From NCBI RefSeq assembly GCF_010119615.1, contig NZ_QOVG01000003.1:1-64000 (forward strand): DNA of 64,000 nt, in the 5' to 3' direction. Below, piece after piece: positions 63,264 to 64,000 of this stretch. Each line of letters starts with the position of its first letter. The first letter of the stretch is position 1. The notes beneath the pieces are model-generated. The model did no database searches. It saw only the letters and a list, made by a program, of their open reading frames with translations, and was not told the origin of the DNA. Source of the DNA: Pseudoxanthomonas gei. GTDB taxonomy: Bacteria > Pseudomonadota > Gammaproteobacteria > Xanthomonadales > Xanthomonadaceae. The position numbers and the translations under genes are program-made.

Positions 63264-63695
63264 TCAGGCTTCCTGCACCTTCAAGGTCATGCCATTGACC
63301 GCGACCACGCGGACGGGAGTGCCGGCAGGCAGCTCGGGGCCTTCCACCTCCCAGAACGCATCGGCGATCTGAACGCGCCCGCGTCCATTGAGGATCGCCT
63401 GGTCCAGCTTGGCCACATGTCCGACCAGCGTGTTGGCGCGCTGGTTGAGGTGGGGGCGATCACTCTGCGGTTCGCTCCTGCGGAACCAGCGGCGGTAGAT
63501 CTGGATCGAAACGAAGCTGAGCAGGATGAACGCAGCGACCTGGGCAAGCAGCGGTATCCCGGGCACCAGCAACACCGCAACGAAAACCACCACCGCGGCG
63601 AACCCCATCCACAGCATGAAAGCGCCGGGCGCCATGGCCTCGGCGGCAAACAACAGCAGCGCGACGGCTGCCCACGAAACCACATCCCAACGCAT
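63264..63695 (-). CDS. NfeD family protein
   Basis: A 143-residue short-form NfeD protein. Three membrane helices (VALLLFAAEAMAPGAFMLWMGFAAVVVFVAVL and following) precede an OB-fold C-terminal domain with VGHVAKLDQAILNGRGRVQIADAFWEVEGPELPAGTPVRVV. NfeD proteins partner with SPFH/stomatin proteins in membrane microdomains. The SPFH gene lies just upstream on the same strand, 20 bases away, as expected. Confidence 0.92.
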   Translation of the reverse strand: MRWDVVSWAAVALLLFAAEAMAPGAFMLWMGFAAVVVFVAVLLVPGIPLLAQVAAFILLSFVSIQIYRRWFRRSEPQSDRPHLNQRANTLVGHVAKLDQAILNGRGRVQIADAFWEVEGPELPAGTPVRVVAVNGMTLKVQEA

Positions 63696-63715
63696 GGCGT
63701 TCTCCTTGTGCCGGC

Positions 63716-64000
63716 TCAGCGCAACGCGGGCGGCTTGCTTGCGATCTTGGCCTGCTGCTTTTCCAGCGACTCCTTCGCAAGCTCGGCGATGCCGGCAATG
63801 GAGCCGATGATGCCGCTGGTTTCCATTGGCATCATCACGAACTTCGCATTGGGCGCGGTGGCCAGCTCACGGAAGGCCTCGACGTATTTCTGGGCCACGA
63901 AGTAGTTGATGGCCTGCACGTCACCCTGGGCGATCGCGTCGCTGACCATGCGGGTTGCCTTGGCCTCGGCCTCGGCCAGGCGCTCGCGTGCTTCGGCTTC
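63716..64000 (-). CDS. SPFH/Band 7 (stomatin/QmcA-like) protein, C-terminal part
   Basis: Only the last 94 codons are inside the window. The visible sequence begins with a charged coiled coil (EAEARERLAEAEAKATRMVSDAI) and continues VQAINYFVAQKYVEAFRELA and KFVMMPMETSGIIGSIAGIAELAKESL, the typical C-terminus of QmcA-type paraslipins. It would scaffold membrane microdomains with the NfeD protein encoded 20 bases downstream. The start lies past the right edge. Confidence 0.9.
   Translation of the reverse strand, partial: EAEARERLAEAEAKATRMVSDAIAQGDVQAINYFVAQKYVEAFRELATAPNAKFVMMPMETSGIIGSIAGIAELAKESLEKQQAKIASKPPALR

Overview
The window is GC-rich, gene-dense chromosomal DNA. It most likely comes from a member of the Lysobacteraceae/Xanthomonadaceae, relatives of Lysobacter, Luteimonas, Thermomonas, Pseudoxanthomonas and Stenotrophomonas. 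That placement is inferred from gene content: a metX-metB-hom operon behind an S-box (SAM-I) riboswitch, GTP-type PEP carboxykinase, an 826-residue FadE, an H1-like Lys/Ala repeat protein, GTAG-type REP palindromes and several xanthomonad-style hypothetical proteins. No transposase, integrase, phage gene, rRNA, tRNA or CRISPR array is visible, so this looks like core chromosome. The genus cannot be fixed from the sequence alone.

Layout. 1-10870: a TPM/LemA pair, TerC, DgkA, an SGNH lipoprotein, a VOC protein, isoaspartyl peptidase, then a MacAB-type export operon and a two-component system. 10995-16433: small membrane proteins, a ynfA-mazG / nudE-cysQ house-cleaning group, and bioA-rsmE. 16461-20071: hom, metB and metX with a SAM-I riboswitch and promoter. 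20149-24776: phytase-like lipoprotein, LytM-type M23 protein, prfC and a CPBP protease. 24761-39735: an accessory-looking stretch holding two aspartyl/asparaginyl beta-hydroxylase-type genes, two sulfotransferases, a methyltransferase and a TonB-dependent receptor, interleaved with hemolysin III, AsmA, a CBS protein, GT2, mtgA, hslO and a lineage-type secreted protein. 40025-44184: pckG and an ECF sigma/anti-sigma/DUF4097 operon. 44294-49189: a fatty-acid module (TetR, alpha/beta hydrolase, FadE, hotdog protein). 49254-54579: REP repeats, small membrane proteins, an NTP/NDP-exchanger-like carrier, GMC oxidoreductase and a DMT exporter. 54642-57554: a second LemA beside an M48 protease with a TerB-like tail. 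57636-61040: a serine hydrolase, the H1-like protein and about 1 kb of non-coding DNA with a promoter/terminator-bounded candidate small RNA. 61068-64000: gcvH, gcvT, a secreted hypothetical, NfeD and a truncated SPFH protein.

How the genes fit together. Many neighbours are translationally coupled by 4-base stop/start overlaps: the MacAB trio, ynfA-mazG, nudE-cysQ, bioA-rsmE, metX-metB-hom, TPR-hydroxylase-hslO, sigma/anti-sigma and hydrolase-fadE. The most novel-looking content is the set of hydroxylase and sulfotransferase genes between 24.7 and 39.7 kb. They could form a peptide or protein tailoring and uptake system with the TonB receptor. CysQ in the same window would clear the PAP that PAPS-dependent sulfotransferases release. 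That functional link is inference from neighbourhood and family, not something the sequence proves.
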